Below, in pieces: positions 36,255-48,909 of a stretch of DNA of 64,000 nt. This stretch comes from Coptis chinensis (lineage: Eukaryota; Streptophyta; Magnoliopsida; Ranunculales; Ranunculaceae). The notes under the pieces are model-generated. The model made no database searches, was not told the origin of the DNA, and worked only from the letters and a program-made list of their open reading frames with translations. Made by a program: the position numbers and the translations under genes. The stretch is from contig CM027384.1 of assembly GCA_015680905.1 (NCBI GenBank), positions 65,169,001 through 65,233,000 on the forward strand, given 5' to 3'. How positions within the stretch are numbered: the first letter of the stretch is position 1; every line of letters begins with the position of its first letter.

Positions 36255-38231
36255 TAATTGATACCGTCTGCGGTTCTTATTCAACACTCTCGATCACGTT
36301 CTGCAAAAATTATGATGAATACTAGAAGAGCTCAAGTTCCTGATACAATTACTGTCGATCAACCTAACCATGATGTTCAAGGTCAACCTGGCGACAACGG
36401 ACAAGAGAAGCATCATGTTCAAGGTCGTAACTCTTTAACGCTCATCTCTTTGAAATTTGTGCAATTTGAATAAAAGTTTTTTTCTTTCCACCAGCTACCC
36501 CCTTTGTTGGATCTTGCAACTGCATGTCGTATCCACATCAATAAAGACAAGAGCGGCTGCTATTTTTGCTCCGAAGCTTGCATCCTCAATTGCCCCCAAA
36601 TAAATTAATCCAAGCAATGTGTATTACACTAAAATCCAAAGTCTTCACTAATTTGGATTATTCTCAATTCAAACTCCCCCAAATAAATTACTCCAAGCCA
36701 TGTGTCACCCACACAAGTCCAAGTTCTAATGTAACATGAGCTCTGACCGACCAAGAGAAGCTTCTGGCGATCCCGAGTGGATTCTGACCTTAAGCTTGAA
36801 ACAAATGCCCGCGCCACCGGGCTAGGCTCGACTTGAACCACTGGGCTCTACTTAACTTTTTCCGTCTACTGTTTTGCATATGGAGTTTAGCCGGCACTTA
36901 CATAATATTTCTTAGATCCAATTTTACATTGCTGGTTGCTGTTTGGATTCTTATCTAATCCGAATTCTTATCTATTCCGAATTCTAATCCGAATTCTTAA
37001 CTAATCCGAATTCTAATTCTTATCTAATCCGAATTCTTATATAATCCGAAGTTGACATCCAGTTTTAGTCGCTCAAGTTTTCACCTTCGAATCCAATTCG
37101 TATTTAATTTCATTTTCTTCCTATTATTACTAAACTGCCCTTACATTTAATTTTAACTGTCTAATCCTAATATAAATCTTCCACTGGCATGAGTCGTCAG
37201 AATCAATTTTATTATTATTACGTAATTATTTCGGTACAGTTTGTGTCATCAATTGCTTTTGCAATTTTTTTCGTGCCACCTATTTCAATTCTTACTTTCT
37301 TCATCTCTTTCGTCACCACTTAGTATTTTGATCATATTTGGTCAAAACACATCTCTAATTTGAGACCAAAATGATGGGCATTGAATGTTTAGTGGATAGT
37401 GCTACCACACATACAATCCTACAAGAAGGATTTTCTTCTCTGACTTTAGTTTGTTGAAAACAAGTCTACATACCATTGGTGGACAAGTTACCATCATAGA
37501 AGGGTATGGCAGGGCAAGTTTCAAATTACAAAATGGCTCCATATTGTCTATTGCAAATGCTCTATTTGCACCAAAATCCTAACGATCCTTAGCATTAAGG
37601 ATTTAAGAGCAAATGGATACCATATTGAGACTATTGATATCAAAGGAGTTGAATACCTCTATATCACTAGAATAGTTTCCAGGAAAAAGCAACTAGTTGA
37701 AAAACAACCAGCTTTATCTAATGGTTTGTATAAAGCAACCATTCCCCAAATTGAAACATATGCTACTAAAAAAAACTAATCTAATGGTTCCTTTCTTGAT
37801 TTGGCACAACCGATTAGGACATCCTGGAAAGAATATGATGAGCAACATCATCAATAGTACAAATGGACACAAGTTCAAAGATGTAAAAGTCTTACCAGCT
37901 CATGAATTTGACTGCCAGTCTTGTGCACAAGGTAAGTTAATTACTAGACCATCTCCTTCTATTATCTCACTCAATACATTCATCTTTTGGATCTTTTAGA
38001 TATTTTATGGTCTTAATAGATGCTTCAACTAGATGGTCACATGCTAGCGTTCTATCAACATGAAACTTGACATTCGCTAAACTCTTAGCTCAAATTATTA
38101 GACTAAGAACTCATTTCCCAAACCACTCTATAAAGTCCATAAGACTTGATGGAGCCAGGGAGTTCACATCAAAAACATTTGATGATTATTGTATGACACA
38201 AGGGATTGATGTTGAACATCTAGTCCCATAT

Positions 38232-39488
38232 TGATAGGGTTATATACTAAAAGCATTACTTTTGTATTAACTATAATTCTTCATATTTTGAATGAGAATC
38301 ATATGGGCAAATGTTATGCATATTATATATGTTATTAGTTATATGCATGCGTCTAATACTTTGTGTTTTAGATGATATGGTGTGTGGTGACATTCAGAAG
38401 ATCATATCATCAATACATTATAAAGTATAAGTAAACGTTCACAACCTAGATGGATTTGGACAAACCATTGGTATGGTTGTAGTATAATTTGGTATTAGTC
38501 TATCTTGACTACAATATTACACTAGTACACTTTGTGTATATTGAACAGGACAAAGTGAGGTTGTTTCTATTTATACTTACTATATAAGAAAACAAACACT
38601 CCTATTATTGTGGATGCCTTTCCTCTTAATCCGGATATAATAACGGTCACTTACGTGCATTGTACATTGCTTTAAATCATTAATGAGTGAGATTCATTTG
38701 TAAATCAACAAACTCGATGGATTGGATAATGACATTATATGTAAGGTGTACTGTTGATTATAGAAGGAATATGTGACCCACAAGAAGTCGGGTTGATGAT
38801 ATCCCCTTGAGGAACTCATAAGGATTGTTATGTAAATCCTGCAGGTGGATTTAATCCGACATGACAATGAGGTTGAGTGGTACTACTCAAGGACATAAGA
38901 AGTTGATTAATGTAGTTGTCAGTAACTTGACTTAATCAACGGGCATTCGATATCTTAACTCTGGGAGATCAACAAGCATATAATATGAAGCCCATAAATG
39001 TAATACACGTAATTTGGGATTAGGGCAGTAGTGCAACAATGGCCTTTAGTGGAATAAGCCATTTGTTGAAGGACTTGGGCCATGTGTTCTGGGCGAACAT
39101 GGGAAGCCCAAGCCCGTCAGGAGACCTAACCCTAATTTCTCCTCATGGTCCCTATTGTAGCCTATATAAGGAAACCCTTCTTTCCTGGCCAAAACACTAA
39201 GTTATTGCTCAAGAAAAATTAGTTCCTAAATTCGATTATAACCTTGTGAGTGAGAGAGGCCAAGAGAGAAAGAAAGGGCTGGTAGATCGGCCCACACAAC
39301 GTCCATTCCAAGGATAGGAATACAATAGAAGATCAAGAGGTTGTTGATTCGTAGAGCTTGGATTCTCAGAGATATCACAACTGATCAATAGGTATGATTC
39401 CTAATCAAAATCGTGAACACCCTTATTCCGCTGCGCATGGGTTTTCATGATTTGTAAACAATGACATGCAACCATAACGGTTCCTACA
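38232..39488. mobile_element. Solo LTR (family C) in Copia A
   Basis: A 1,257-bp sequence starting TGATAGGGTTATATACTAAA and ending ACGGTTCCTACA, inserted in the integrase region of Copia A. The same LTR family is at 43,325-44,559. No internal retroelement sequence accompanies it. The flanking target duplication is not perfect here. Confidence 0.85.
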
Positions 39489-40961
39489 ATGCACACACAC
39501 AAAATGGTTTAGCATAATCCTTGATAAAATGGATTCAACTCATCGCACGCCCTATGCTAATGAGAACCTAAATACCAGTTTTGCATGGGGACATGTTGTC
39601 TTACATGCTTCTACATTGATTAAACTTAGACCAACATCTTATTTGAAGCAATCACCATTTGAAATGGTCTCAGGCATTAGACCTGACATATCTCATCTAA
39701 AGATCTTTGATTGTGTAGTGTATGTTCCCATAATACCAAATAAGCGTACAAATATGGGACCCCAACACTGATTGGGAATTTATGTTAGTTATGAGTCACC
39801 TGCTATTTTAAAATATCTAGAACCTCAAACATGTGATTTTTTTACTACTAGATTTGCAGATTGCAGGTTTGATGAGACAATCTTCTCTACAGTAAAGGGA
39901 GATACACCTAATAAACAATTAGAATTGACTTGGATTACACCAAGTTTGTCTCATCTAGATCCACGTACATCTCTATGTGACGATGAAGTACGTAGGATAT
40001 GCTACTTACAAAACATTGCACAGATGTTACCAGATGCCTTTAATGATGCAGCAAAAGTAACAAGATCACATGTACCAACTGCTAATGCTCCATCACGTAT
40101 TGACCTTCCTTCAAGGAAAGGCATACATCAAGTTGTGATTGAAATAGCACAAATGTCTCAATTCAAAACTATAATTTGCAAAGAAAATAACAAGCTGATA
40201 TACACTCATGAGTGGTAGACCAACTAATGATATACATCTTAAACCCGCCAAAAATGAGATGGTTATGTTTTCACAAATGGCAACACAACTTTCTCATGGA
40301 GATCCAACAAGCAAAGCATGGTGGCTATTTCATCAAATCATGTTGAAATCATAGCATTGCATGAAGCAGCTCGAGAATGTTTCTGGTTGAGATCAATTAT
40401 CACATGTACATATAAGAAGCTCAAGTGGATTGCCAGCTATCACAGACAAACCAACAATCATATATGAAGACAATGCCGGTAGCATATCTCAAATGAGATA
40501 AGGTTACATCAAAGGTGATCGTACAAAGTATATTCCACCAAAGCTTTTCTATGCTCACGACCTTCAAAAGAAAGGTGTCATTAATATCCAAAAGATTCAT
40601 TCTTGGGACAATCCAGCTGATCTTTTCACGAAAGTCTTACCAACTACTATATTCAGAAAATATGTCTTCAATATTAGAATGAGAAAAATACAAAATTAGT
40701 CTTGCTAAATTCAAGGGGAGTATTCCTTGAGAATACATTATCAGATATAGAACATGTTCTACTCTTTTTTCCTTAGATCAAATTTTTCCCATTGGGTTTT
40801 TTTGACAAGGTTTTAATGAGACAACATTAAGCATGTCACCAGATCTAAGTTTACTTAAAATTTGTACTCTTTTTCTTTTGCACATATTTTTCCCACAGGG
40901 TTTTTCTAGCAAGGTTTTAATGAAGCAATATACTTAGAAATGGTGGACATCCAAGGGGGAG

Positions 40962-41198
40962 TGTTATAATCTATAGGTTGACCCAATGTGGCTGCCCACC
41001 ATGAAGTCTATCAGTTATCTGTGAAGACGCTACCTAATGTAACATACGTTTCCTATCCTGCTTTATATTTTGGGGGAGGTTACCTCATCTATATAAAGGT
41101 AAACCTCCTCCCATTATCGGAGACACTCATAATAAGAATTCCTCTCTTACTCTCTTATATTGAACTTCACTCATTTGCATCATTATTGAGTCGCAACA
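40962..41198 (+). repeat. 3' LTR of Copia A
   Basis: 237 bases, TGTTATAATC to GAGTCGCAACA, the partner of 29,840-30,074. It is preceded by the purine tract CCAAGGGGGAG. Confidence 0.9.
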
Positions 41199-41404
41199 CA
41201 CTCTTAATTTTTTTTTCGCAGTTAATTTAATCACATATTAAATTATGAGGACTTCTGGTATGTGCAGGGTGTATGGCTGCACAGGTCTAAGAGGACATAG
41301 ATCCAGTACCCTATGGAGCAATACACCCTCAACTTCTCTGTATTAGTGGCTCAGATTCACCTTCACTTTCTCTCTACGGAGATTTACTCTTAAATTATTA
41401 ATAA
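41199..41404. other. Spacer between Copia A and Copia B
   Basis: About 200 bases of unassigned sequence, the host or older DNA into which Copia B inserted. It continues at 52,248 beyond the far target duplication of Copia B. Confidence 0.5.
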
Positions 41405-41409
41405 ATTTC

Positions 41410-42116
41410 TATTAGAAAAATTGATTTGCTTTGCACAAATGTATTGAGATATAAATGAGTAATTTGTCTCCCAAGTTACCCCACTTGAGATGAAATGGGT
41501 TTTTCTTGAAATAGTACGTAAAGTGAAAAAAAACATTTTCAAAAGGATGCACTAGTTCGAAACAGTGCATTATGCCGAAAAGGTGCGACCTTTTGAAATG
41601 TGCACTGGTTCAAAACAATGCATCATGACGAAAAGGTGTGACCTTTCGAAATAAGCACTAGTTCGAAATAGTGTTTTATGCCAAAATGGTGTGTCTTTTC
41701 GAAACATGTGACTTTTCAAAAAGTTGCTTACTTTTTCCCAAGAGTCACTGTGTTGTTTCGAAGAGGCACCACTCACCTATAAATAGTGCATAAATTTGGA
41801 GAGAAAGACACACCAGATCACACAGAGTTCTGATCTTTCTCTTCTCCCTCTGTTCTTAGTCAAATACTATGTTGTGTTCGCTGATTCTATAGAATTGAAG
41901 TGCTAGCTTTCTATAGAAGGAAATCCGTTCTATCTTGGGAGACAATTTCCCATCAACCTTCAAGCACCGTGAGGGGAAAAATCTGTCTTAAGAACATAGT
42001 GTATCTACACTAGGCTCGGATTTAATTAAGAAGTACAAGACACTTACAAGACAAAAGGTTTGTATAGTTTGGTAATTGGTAAAGAGTAAGTACAATTAAG
42101 TTGTATATTCCTAACA
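41410..42116 (+). repeat. 5' LTR of Copia B
   Basis: 707 bases, paired with 48,305-48,759 plus 51,991-52,242. At about 41,545-41,710 it holds three or so diverged copies of a roughly 60-base internal repeat built on GCACTAGTTCGAAACAGTGC and GCCGAAAAGGTG. A TATA-like CTATAAATAG lies near 41,780. Confidence 0.9.
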
Positions 42117-42779
42117 ACTTAAGACATATTTCTTTTTCTTATTTTTATTTACCGAATAGAATTTGTTTATGTTTTCTTTTCTTTTTTGGTTTAAAGAAAT
42201 AACAAAGTGTGGTTGTATTTCAGAATATGGCAACACCACCAATTACACCTGTTGTTATTGTTTCCTACTACTGTTCCTCATGGGGAGAAGCCTGAAAAGT
42301 TCAATGGAACTAATTTCAAGTGATGGCAACAGAAGATGCTCTTCTATCTGACCACCCTTAGCTTGGCAAGGTTTATGTGGGATAAGGCTCCTAATGTAAG
42401 CCCTGATGAAATCGACAAGGAGAAGGTTTTGGCCAAGGATGATTGGTTTCATGCTGATTTCTTGTGTAGAAATTATGTCCTTAGCGGGTTGGCTGACTCA
42501 TTATACAATGTATATAGTGTGTTCAAGACTGCTAAGGAACTTTGGGATTCGTTGGACAAGAAATACAAGAGTGAAGATGCTGGCATGAAGAAATTCATAG
42601 TTGGCAAATTTCTTGATTTCAAAATGACGGATTGTAAGACTGTCATAAGCCAAGTCCAAGAACTTCAAGTAATTCTCCATGATGTCATTGCTGAAGGAAT
42701 AACCCTAGGAGAATCTTTCCAAGTGGCTGCTATGATTGAGAAATTACCACCATCTTGGAAGGATTTTAAGAACTATCTT

Positions 42780-43396
42780 AAGCAAAAACGCAAAGATATG
42801 AATCTTGAAGAATTGATTGTCCATCTAAGGATAGAGGAAGATAACCACTTATCTAAGAAGAAGGGCAAGGATCCCATGGTGGCAAAGGCCAATGTTGTGG
42901 AAGGATCAAGTGCTAAGGGAAAGAGGAAGTTCCAAGACAAAGCTCAAGGTGAAGAGAGTAGTATGCCTACTAAGTTCAAGGGCAACTGCTACAACTGTGG
43001 AAAGGCTGGACATAATGATAGGGTTATATACTAAACGCATTACTTTTGTATTAACTCTAATTCTTTATATTTTGAATGAGAATCATATAAGCAAAAACGC
43101 AAAGATATGAATCTTGAAGAATTGATTGTCCATCTAAGGATAGAGGAAGATAACCGCTTATCTAAGAAGCAGGGCAAGGATCCCATGGTGGCAAAGGCCA
43201 ATGTTGTGGAAGGATCAAGTGCTAAGGAAAAGAGGAAGTGCCAAGACAAAGCTCAAGGTGAAGAGAGTAGTACACCTACTAAGTTCAAGGGCAAGTGCTA
43301 CAACTGTGGGAAGGCTGGATATAATGATAGGGTTATATACTAAACACATTACTTTTGTATTAACTCTAATTCTTTATATTTTGAATGAGAATCATA
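42780..43396. repeat. 309-bp direct tandem duplication across gag and solo-LTR start
   Basis: 42,780-43,088 is repeated at 43,089-43,396. Each copy contains a stretch of gag ending at the zinc knuckle, the CATAA target sequence and the first 72-73 bases of LTR family C. So the duplication happened after the LTR element had inserted. Confidence 0.88.
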
Positions 43397-44559
43397 TGGG
43401 CAAATGTTATGCATATTATATATGTTATTAGTTATATGCATGTGTCTAATACTTTATGTTGTAGATGATATGGTGTGAACACACAGAAGATCATATCATC
43501 AGTACCTTATAAAGTATAAGTAATCGTTCACAACCTAGATGGATTTGGACAAACCATTAGTACGGTTGTAGTATAATCTGGTATTAGTCTATCTTGACTA
43601 TAGGATTACACTAGTACACTTTGTGTGTATTGAACAGGACCAAGTGAGGTTGTTTCTCCTTATACTGACTATATAAGAGAACAAACGCCTCTGTTATTAT
43701 GGATGTTTGTCCTCCTAATCCGGATATAATAACGGGCACTTACATGCATTGTACACTGCTTTAAATCATCAATGAGTGAGATTCATTTGTGAATCAACAA
43801 ACTCAATGGATTGGGTAATGACATTGTATGTAAGGTGTGTTGTTGATTATAGAAGGAATTCGTGTCCCGCAAAAAGTTGGGTTGATTGTCATGTAAACCC
43901 TGCAGGTGGATTTATTCCGACATGACAATGAGGTTGAGTGGTACTACTCAAGGACATAAGAAGTTGATTAATGTAGTTGTCAATAACTTGACTTAATCAA
44001 TAGACATTCGATATCTTAAACACGGGGAGATCAACGAGCATATAATATGGTGCCCATAAACGCTGACACGTAATTTGGGATTAGGGCGGTAGTGCAACAA
44101 TGACCTTTAGTGGAATAAGCTATTTGTTGACGGACTTGGGCCGTGTGTTCTGGGCGAACATGGGAACCCCAAGCCCATCAGGAGGCCCAACCCTAATTTC
44201 TCCTCATGGTCCCTGTTGTAGCCTATAAATAGAATACTCTTTCTCTCTGGCCAAAATTCACTATTCATTATTCTGAAAAAGAGGCAAGAAAAGTAGATCT
44301 GAATTCGTTTCTGATCTTGGGAGAAAGAAGGGGGTTGGTAGATCGTTGTCCACACAACATCCAATCTATTCTAAAGGAATACAACAGAAGATCAAAGGTT
44401 GATTGTTGATTCGGATTCATAAAGCTTGGATTCTCAGAGGTATCAAAACCGGATCTAAAAGGTATGTTCTCAATCACAAATCGTGAGAACCCATTGATTC
44501 CGCTGTTCGTGGTTCTCGCGGTTTATAGAAATAGTCATTCTGAAATAACGGTTCCTACA
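43325..44559. mobile_element. Solo LTR (family C) in gag of Copia B
   Basis: 1,235 bases, TGATAGGGTTATATAC to GGTTCCTACA. It is flanked by a target duplication: CATAA at 43,011-43,015 in the first duplicated copy (TATAA next to the full LTR) and CATAA at 44,560-44,564. It lies inside the zinc-knuckle codons of Copia B gag. It is the same family as 38,232-39,488, differing at about 5% of positions over the first 140 bases by eye. Confidence 0.9.
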
Positions 44560-47500
44560 CATAAGGCAAGTGAATGTCGCAAGCCAAAGAAGTACAAGAA
44601 GCAAAAGACTGAAGCAAATGTGACAACGGACATGCTTTCTGATAATGTTAATGACATGAACCTATATGTTGTGGTTTTTGAATGTCTCATGATTGGAAAT
44701 GAAAGGGAATGGTGGGTGGATACTAGTGCTACTCGCCACATATGCTCCAACAAGTCAATGTTCACCACTTATCATGCTGTGGAAAAGGAAGAACAACTCT
44801 TTATGGAAACTCTTCTACGTCCAAGGTTGAAGGCAAAGGAAAGGTGGTGATGAGGTTGACTTCTGGGAAGGAACTAACTCTGAATGAGGTGCTCTATGTG
44901 CGACATTCGCAAGAACTTGGTTTTACGGGTCGCTTTCTGAGCAAGAATGGCTTTAAGTTAGTCTTTGTTTCTGATAAATTTGTACTAACTAAGAATGATG
45001 TATTCGTGGGAAAGGGCTATCTTCAAGATGTGCTCTTTAAGATGTCTTGTTTTACTATTGCGCCAAAGAGCACCAATAAAGTTGAATCTTCTGTTTACTT
45101 GATTGAGTCTTCACATACATGGTATGGTAGATTAGGACATGTTAATTATGATACTTTGCATAGATTAATTAATTTGGACTATATACCAAATATAAAAATA
45201 GACCCACGCCATAAATGTAAAACTTGTGTAGAATTCAAGTTGACCAGATCATCCTTTCATTCCATTGAAAGAAGTACTGAACCTCTAGACTAAATACATA
45301 CAGATATATGTGATCTTAAGTACGTGCAAACTAGAGGTGACTTTTATTGACGATAGCACTAGATATAGTTAAGTTTACTTGTTGAGAAGTAAAGATGAGG
45401 CAATTGAAGTGTTCAAACACTATAAAAATGAAATTGAAAATCAACTAAGCAAAAAGATTAAGGCTATAAGGAGTGATAGAGGAGGTGAATATGAATCACC
45501 TTTTGAAGATTTATGTTATGAACATGGAATCATTCATCAAACTACGACTCCTTATTCACCTCAATCAAACGATATTACGGAACGCAAAAAACGAACTCTA
45601 AAAGAGATGATGAATGCTATGTTGTTAAGTTCTGGTTTACCCCAGAATTTGTGGGGGGGGGGAGCTTTGCTTTCTGCCAATTACATTCTCAACAAGATTC
45701 CTAACAAGAAGATGCTTAAAACACCATACGAATTGTGGAAAGGTCATCAGACTTCCTACGAATTCTTAAAAGTGTGGGGGTGTCTTGCTAAAGTGGTGGT
45801 CCCTAAACCTAAGAAGGTGAAGATAGGACCCCAAGACTATTGATTGTGTATTCATTGGATATGCAAACAATAGTAGTGCATATTATTTTCTGGTTCATAA
45901 ATCAGAGATTCAAGATATACATGTTAATACGATTATTGAGTCAAGGAATACTTCATTCTTTGAAAATACATTTCTGTATAACATGTGTATAGAGCCAAGT
46001 TCAACAAAGAGAACTTTAGATTCTACAACTAGTAACCATTCTACACAAAGCGAAATTGAGGAAGAACCTAGACGTAGCAAAAGGTCAAGGACGTCAACGT
46101 CTTTTGGACCTGATTTTCTAACATACTTGTTGAAAAATTTAGAAAATAATCCTCAAACGTTCAAAGAGGCAATGTCATCTCCAGAAGCTACTTATTAGAA
46201 AGAAGCAATAAATAGTGAGATTGAATCCATAATGCAAAATCATACATGGGAATTGGTGGATTTACCACCAAGTTCCAAGACTTTGGGATATAAGTGAATA
46301 TTCACAAAGAAAATTAAGACTGATGGATCAATCGACAAGTATAAAGCTAGACTTGTGGTCAAAGGATTTAGACAAAAAGAAGGATTGGATTATTTTGACA
46401 CTTACTCTCCAGTTACAAGAATAACTTCCATAAGGATGCTAATAGCAATAGCATCAATACATGGATTTGAGATACATCAAATGGATGTAAAGATGGCATT
46501 CTTGAATGGTGAGTTCGATGAAGAAATATACATGGAACAACCCGAAGGGTTTATTGTTCCTGGACAAGAAAGGAAAGTTTGCAAGCTTGTTAAATCCTTA
46601 TATGGATTAAAGCAAGCACCTAAGCAATGGCATGATAAATTTGACAATGCAATGTTGTCAAACAGTTTCAAAATAAACGAGTGTGACAAGTGTGTCTATG
46701 TCAAAAGCACTCAAAAAAGGTGTGTTATTATTTGTCTCTATGTAGACGATATGCTAATTTTGGGTAGTAATATAGATGTCATAAAATCTACCAAACAAAT
46801 GTTGTCTAGTAAGTTTGACATGAAAGATTTAGGTGCTGCTGATGTTATCCTAGGAATTAAGATATCTAGGACAGAGGATGGACTTGTTCTATCACAATCT
46901 CATTACATTGAGATGATTCTTGAAAAGTTTAAGAAATATAACATCACACCAAAGAGGTCACCAGTTGACGTAAATCTTCATTTAGCCAAAAATACTGGAG
47001 ATAGTATATCTCAACTAGAATACTCTTGTATACTTGGCAGTTTAATGTATGTCATGAACTGTACAAGGCCTGAGATAGCATACTCTGTGAGCAAGCTAAG
47101 TCGTTATAAGAGTAATCCTGACAGAGATCATTGGACTACCATACTGAGAGTTTTGGGATACTTAAAGTATACTCAGAATTTTGGTATGCACTATACAAGA
47201 TATCTGGCTGTTCCAGAAGGGTACTGCGATGTTAATTGCATATCTGACACTAAAGACTCAAAGTCCACAAGTGGATAAGTCTTTACACTTGGAGGTGCAG
47301 CTGTTTCTTGAAAATCCTCAAAACAAACGTGCATAGCGAGGTCCACTATGGAATCAGAATTCATTGCATTAGACAAGGCTGGAGAAGAAGCAGAGTGGCT
47401 TCGAAATTTCTTAGAGGATATTCCAAACTGGGCTAAACTTGTGCAAGTAGTGTGTATACCCTGTGACAACCAATCTGCTATTGGTAGAGCACATAGTAGC

Positions 47501-48909
47501 TCGTATAATGGGAAGTCTCGACACATACGTCGTAAACATAACACCGTTAGACAATTGCTCTCAAATAGAGTTATCTCAATCGACTATGTAAGATCAAAAG
47601 ATAACATTGTGGATCCGCTTACAAAAGGTTTAACAAGAAAGCGAGTGGAAAGATTATCAAGGAGAATGGGCTTAATGCCTTTGAGATAATCAACCAAAAG
47701 TCATCATAATGGAAAAACCAACCTAGTTGACTGGAGATCCCAAGATCAAGGTTCAATGGGCCAACTGAATTATGTTTGTGACTCAGTTAGCACTAGAGAG
47801 TAATATTATACTCTAACCCATTCCTATATAAGACAGTGTATATCTGCCGCGAGACCCAGGATAAGTCAAGCTTTTAATGATTTACTATATCTTGGAAAGT
47901 TATGTTATCTAAGTGGAGTATTGCAGGATATACTCTTTATAAAAATCACCTATGTGAGTGTGAAGTGGGGCTGCTTCTATGAGAAATATTTTAAGGCAAA
48001 TGTCTCAAAAGCACTCTCTGAAACCAAGAAGTGTTCAAGGCCAAAATGAACACAAACGTGAGAACCAACAGTATTCGATAAGGTACTGCGTGAAGATGAT
48101 TGTCTAGGTTTATACAAACGGCTGACAGTTCAAGGATATTAATTGAAGTCTACTGATCGTTCAATTAAATCCGATTGTCTTTCACTAAAGCAAGTTCAAG
48201 GCCTCCCATGCTACTTGACCTGATGCGGTGTCTTTTCATTTGTAAAAAAATAGAAATCCGATGTTTATGATAGAAGAAGCTAAATTTTCATTCATGTGAG
48301 GGATTGTTAAAAAAATTGATTTGCTTTGCACAAATGCATTGAGATATGAATGAGTAATTTGTCTCCCAAGTTACCCCACTTGAGATGAAATGGGTTTCTC
48401 TTGAAACAGTACGTAAAGTAAGAAAAACTTTTTTCAAAAGGATGCACTAGTTCGAAACAGTGCATTATGCCGAAAAGGTGCGACTTTTCGAAATGTGCAC
48501 TGGTTGGAAACAGTGCATCATGCCGAAAAGGTGTGACTTTTCGAAATAGGTACTAGTTCGAAACAGTGTTTTATGCCGAAATGGTGTGTCTTTTCGAAAC
48601 ATGTAACTTTTCAAAGAGTTGCTTATATTTTCCCAAGAGTCACTGTGTTGTTTCGAAGAAGCACCACTCACTTATAAATAGTGGATGAATTTGGAGAGAA
48701 AGACACACCAGATCACACAGAGTTCTAATATTTCTCTTCTCCCTCTGTTCTTAGTCAAATCCTACCTACATTAATATCTATTCTCCCAGGATACTCATAT
48801 TGAGCCACGTCAGCAAAGTTTTTAAAATAGTCCCTACTTGAAAAATAATTACTCATTTTCTTACCAAAATAACCCTGAATTTGGCCTGCTATCTAATTTA
48901 ATATAAGTC

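Larger units (their letters stand above)
30115..37349. mobile_element. Inverted Ty3 LTR nest inside Copia A
   Basis: One insertion bounded by a 5-bp direct repeat CATCT (30,110-30,114 and 37,350-37,354). The LTR family starts TGTTTCGACC and ends GGTCGAAACA. The left LTR (30,115-30,584) is in minus orientation with a purine tract on its inner side (minus strand). The inner LTR (35,780-36,254) is in plus orientation. Primer-site sequence with the core CCGTCTGCGG lies on both sides of the inner LTR, facing outward in each direction (35,761-35,778 minus; 36,257-36,273 plus). A further inverted match joins about 30,780-31,760 to 36,420-37,290. The minus-strand interior keeps RNase H-like sequence (LGFVILKLNE, then YMAEYETVICGI at about 34,500-34,650) and an integrase zinc-finger remnant near 34,000, which resemble the Tat branch. 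It is a broken fossil. Confidence 0.82.
29840..41198 (+). mobile_element. Copia element A, old and broken, with nested insertions
   Basis: Bounded by LTRs of about 235 bases that start TGTTATAATC and end CAACA. The sequence after the 5' LTR, TGTTATCAGCACG, fits a Copia primer-binding region, and CCAAGGGGGAG before the 3' LTR fits a polypurine tract. Readable parts on the plus strand include a protease-like CLVDSATTHTIL at about 37,390, an integrase zinc-binding region (HNRLGHPGKNMMS ... CQSCAQGK) at about 37,800 and a Copia RNase H end (YIPPKLFYAHDLQ ... NPADLFTK) at about 40,530-40,640. Two other elements are inserted in it: the Ty3 nest at 30,115-37,349 and a solo LTR at 38,232-39,488. By eye the LTRs differ at about 25 of 235 positions, so it is old. 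It is broken in several ways. I found no target duplication. Confidence 0.9.

Noticed and set aside
39529-40218. Independent host gene between the solo LTR and Copia A 3' end
   Set aside because: The content (KLRPTSYLKQSPFEMVSG, then RPDISHLKIFDC) is Copia integrase tail.
42336-47689. Copia B proteins as domesticated host genes
   Set aside because: They lie between matching LTRs with a target duplication and are broken, so they are ordinary fossil element parts.
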